From: Bacteroidales bacterium
GTDB taxonomy: Bacteria > Bacteroidota > Bacteroidia > Bacteroidales > BM520
Assembly (NCBI GenBank): GCA_031276035.1
Contig: JAISNV010000013.1
Location: forward strand, 1-64,000
DNA length: 64,000 nt
Direction: 5' to 3'
Made by a program: the position numbers and the translations under genes. The notes below the pieces were generated by a model. It searched no databases, was not told the origin of the DNA, and worked only from the letters and a program-made list of their open reading frames with translations. The stretch's first letter is position 1. Each line of letters starts with the position of its first letter. Positions 62,937 to 64,000 of the stretch are shown one piece after another.

Positions 62937-63866
62937 ATGATTAGCGTCGAAAATATCAGCAAATCATACAAAGATGTTAAAGCATTAAGTAACGTTAGCT
63001 TTAATGTTGATGAGGGAGAATTATTCGGATTAATAGGTCCGGATGGCAGCGGCAAAACTACCCTTATGAGAATAATGGTAAGTTTGATTTTGCCGGATAC
63101 TGGAAAAATTCTGCTCGATAAACTTGATACCGACAAAGATTTCAAAAAAATCAGAAGTATTATCGGTTATATGCCTGGAAAATTTTCCTTGTATATGGAT
63201 CTGACAGTTAAGGAAAATATTGATTTCTATTCTAATGTTTTCGGAGTATCATACAAAAAAAATTATTCTTTAATATCAGATGTTTACGACCAACTTGCAC
63301 CATTTGAAAATCGTAGAGCAGGACAACTTTCCGGTGGAATGAAACAAAAACTTGCTTTATGCTGTGCCTTGATTCACAAACCAAAAATGTTGTTTCTTGA
63401 TGAACCTACTACAGGTGTTGATGCCGTATCACGTAAAGAATTTTGGGATATGATATATAAACTTCGTGCCGACGGGATGACTATTGTTGCTTCCACTCCT
63501 TATATGGATGAGGCCGAAAGATGCGATAGAATAGCTTTATTCCAGAATGGAAATATTCTTGAAATAGACACGCCAAAACAATTAGTTGCGAAATATGAAG
63601 GCAAAGTAATTGCCTTAGTAACTCCTCAGGTAAATAAATGTATAAAATTGTTGAAATATTGGAAAAAAGTTCACATTGCATATCTTTTCGGAGATACAAT
63701 TCATCTCACAATGAACGATAAATCAGAACCAATATCCTCTGTAACCGATTATCTCCACGAAAATAAAATAGATGTTACTTCAATAGAATTTGTAAATCCG
63801 AATATTGAAGATTGCTATATTTATCTCAATTATAATGTAAATCCCGAACACCACTCAAATGTCTGA
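62937..63866 (+). CDS. ABC exporter ATP-binding protein (YbhF N-half-like)
   Basis: The 309-residue ATPase has Walker [10 protein letters not shown], signature [15 protein letters not shown] and Walker [13 protein letters not shown]. Its C-terminal ~80 residues are an accessory domain. In YbhF two such ATPase units are fused; here they are separate genes, because another ATPase begins inside its 3' end (8-bp overlap). The substrate is unknown; drugs or lipids are typical for this class. Confidence 0.92.
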   Translation: MISVENISKSYKDVKALSNVSFNVDEGELFGLIGPDGSGKTTLMRIMVSLILPDTGKILLDKLDTDKDFKKIRSIIGYMPGKFSLYMDLTVKENIDFYSNVFGVSYKKNYSLISDVYDQLAPFENRRAGQLSGGMKQKLALCCALIHKPKMLFLDEPTTGVDAVSRKEFWDMIYKLRADGMTIVASTPYMDEAERCDRIALFQNGNILEIDTPKQLVAKYEGKVIALVTPQVNKCIKLLKYWKKVHIAYLFGDTIHLTMNDKSEPISSVTDYLHENKIDVTSIEFVNPNIEDCYIYLNYNVNPEHHSNV

Positions 63867-64000
63867 AAATTACGCCATACAAGTAAAAAATTTAGTTAAA
63901 AGCTTCGGTGATTTTACTGCTGTGGATAACCTTACTTTCGATGTGAAGAAAGGTGAGATTTTTGGGTTTTTGGGTGCAAACGGTGCCGGCAAAACAACCG
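63859..64000 (+). CDS. ABC exporter ATP-binding protein (3' end missing)
   Basis: The frame opens at ATG 63859, overlapping the previous gene by 8 bp, and runs off the window. The visible 47 residues contain [20 protein letters not shown] and the Walker [10 protein letters not shown]. It is the second ATPase of the exporter. The permease genes are expected beyond the edge. Confidence 0.9.
   Translation, partial: MSENYAIQVKNLVKSFGDFTAVDNLTFDVKKGEIFGFLGANGAGKTT

Noticed and set aside
1..64000. tRNA genes, CRISPR arrays, insertion sequences, prophage or defence islands
   Set aside because: None was recognised on reading both strands. Short repeats found are isolated hairpins or a single two-copy direct repeat.

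Overview
The window is AT-rich chromosomal DNA from a member of the Bacteroidota, most likely Bacteroidales or a close relative. The evidence is several secreted proteins with type IX secretion (T9SS) C-terminal sorting domains, a fused SecDF, a GldA/GldF/Gldg-type ABC cluster with a DUF4340 protein, the gene order DUF3276-parA-parB-DUF5683-dapB-lepB, lipoproteins with the lipobox-Cys-Lys-Asp pattern, and repeated promoters of the Bacteroidota type (-7 TAnnTTTG, in the best cases with TTTG about 20 bp upstream). No tRNA, rRNA, insertion sequence, prophage, CRISPR array or plasmid signature was recognised. Almost everything looks like stable core genome. No convincing candidate for a wholly new multi-gene system was found.

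Layout. 1-2904: tail of one T9SS cargo gene and a complete FG-GAP/VCBS cargo protein. 3062-9547: secDF, a hotdog thioesterase, a MORN/YwqK-type protein, an Mpv17/PMP22-like membrane protein and a lone OppC-type permease. 9628-13884: GldA-GldF-Gldg-DUF4340 ABC exporter operon. 14074-16901: a COG2403 (cyclic 2,3-diphosphoglycerate synthetase-like) P-loop protein followed by pyrB-pyrI. 17040-23424 and on to 24053: FKBP isomerase, a fucose-isomerase-like protein, a TrmH/SpoU methyltransferase, prmC, then an EamA permease/5'-nucleotidase/YigZ operon. 24404-28984: dnaA, an RsmI-like methylase, a PhoA-type lipoprotein phosphatase and a secreted NUC1 nuclease. 29130-32187 (minus strand): glmM, hydF and an RseC-like gene. 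32271-38829: a large lamin-tail/PKD T9SS protein converging on the minus-strand operon nusB-DUF1573-TPR-aroE. 38982-46578: Pur-alpha-like DUF3276, parAB, DUF5683, dapB, lepB, a DUF4412-like protein and class III fbp. 46694-52773: secreted C10 cysteine protease, periplasmic thioredoxin, WbqC, PgpH-type phosphodiesterase and an SH3-NlpC/P60 hydrolase. 52993-59348: Oar-like TonB-dependent outer-membrane protein, an unknown lipoprotein, and sppA. 59480-64000: a FolK-deoxynucleoside kinase fusion and a TolC/HlyD/ABC/ABC efflux operon cut by the window edge.

How the parts fit. Much of the window serves the envelope: SecDF and LepB move and mature exported proteins, T9SS cargos end on the surface, PgpH would set c-di-AMP, and SppA, NlpC/P60 and the efflux operon act at the membranes. 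dnaA and parAB lie 15 kb apart, so the replication origin may be in this neighbourhood, but no DnaA-box cluster or parS site was seen. Items most worth a second look are an 82-nt nested palindrome (17735-17816), a 16-bp-arm palindrome covering the -33 element of the TonB-receptor promoter (52860-52893), the FolK-dNK fusion, the unusual hydF/glmM overlap, and the extra segment in PrmC.
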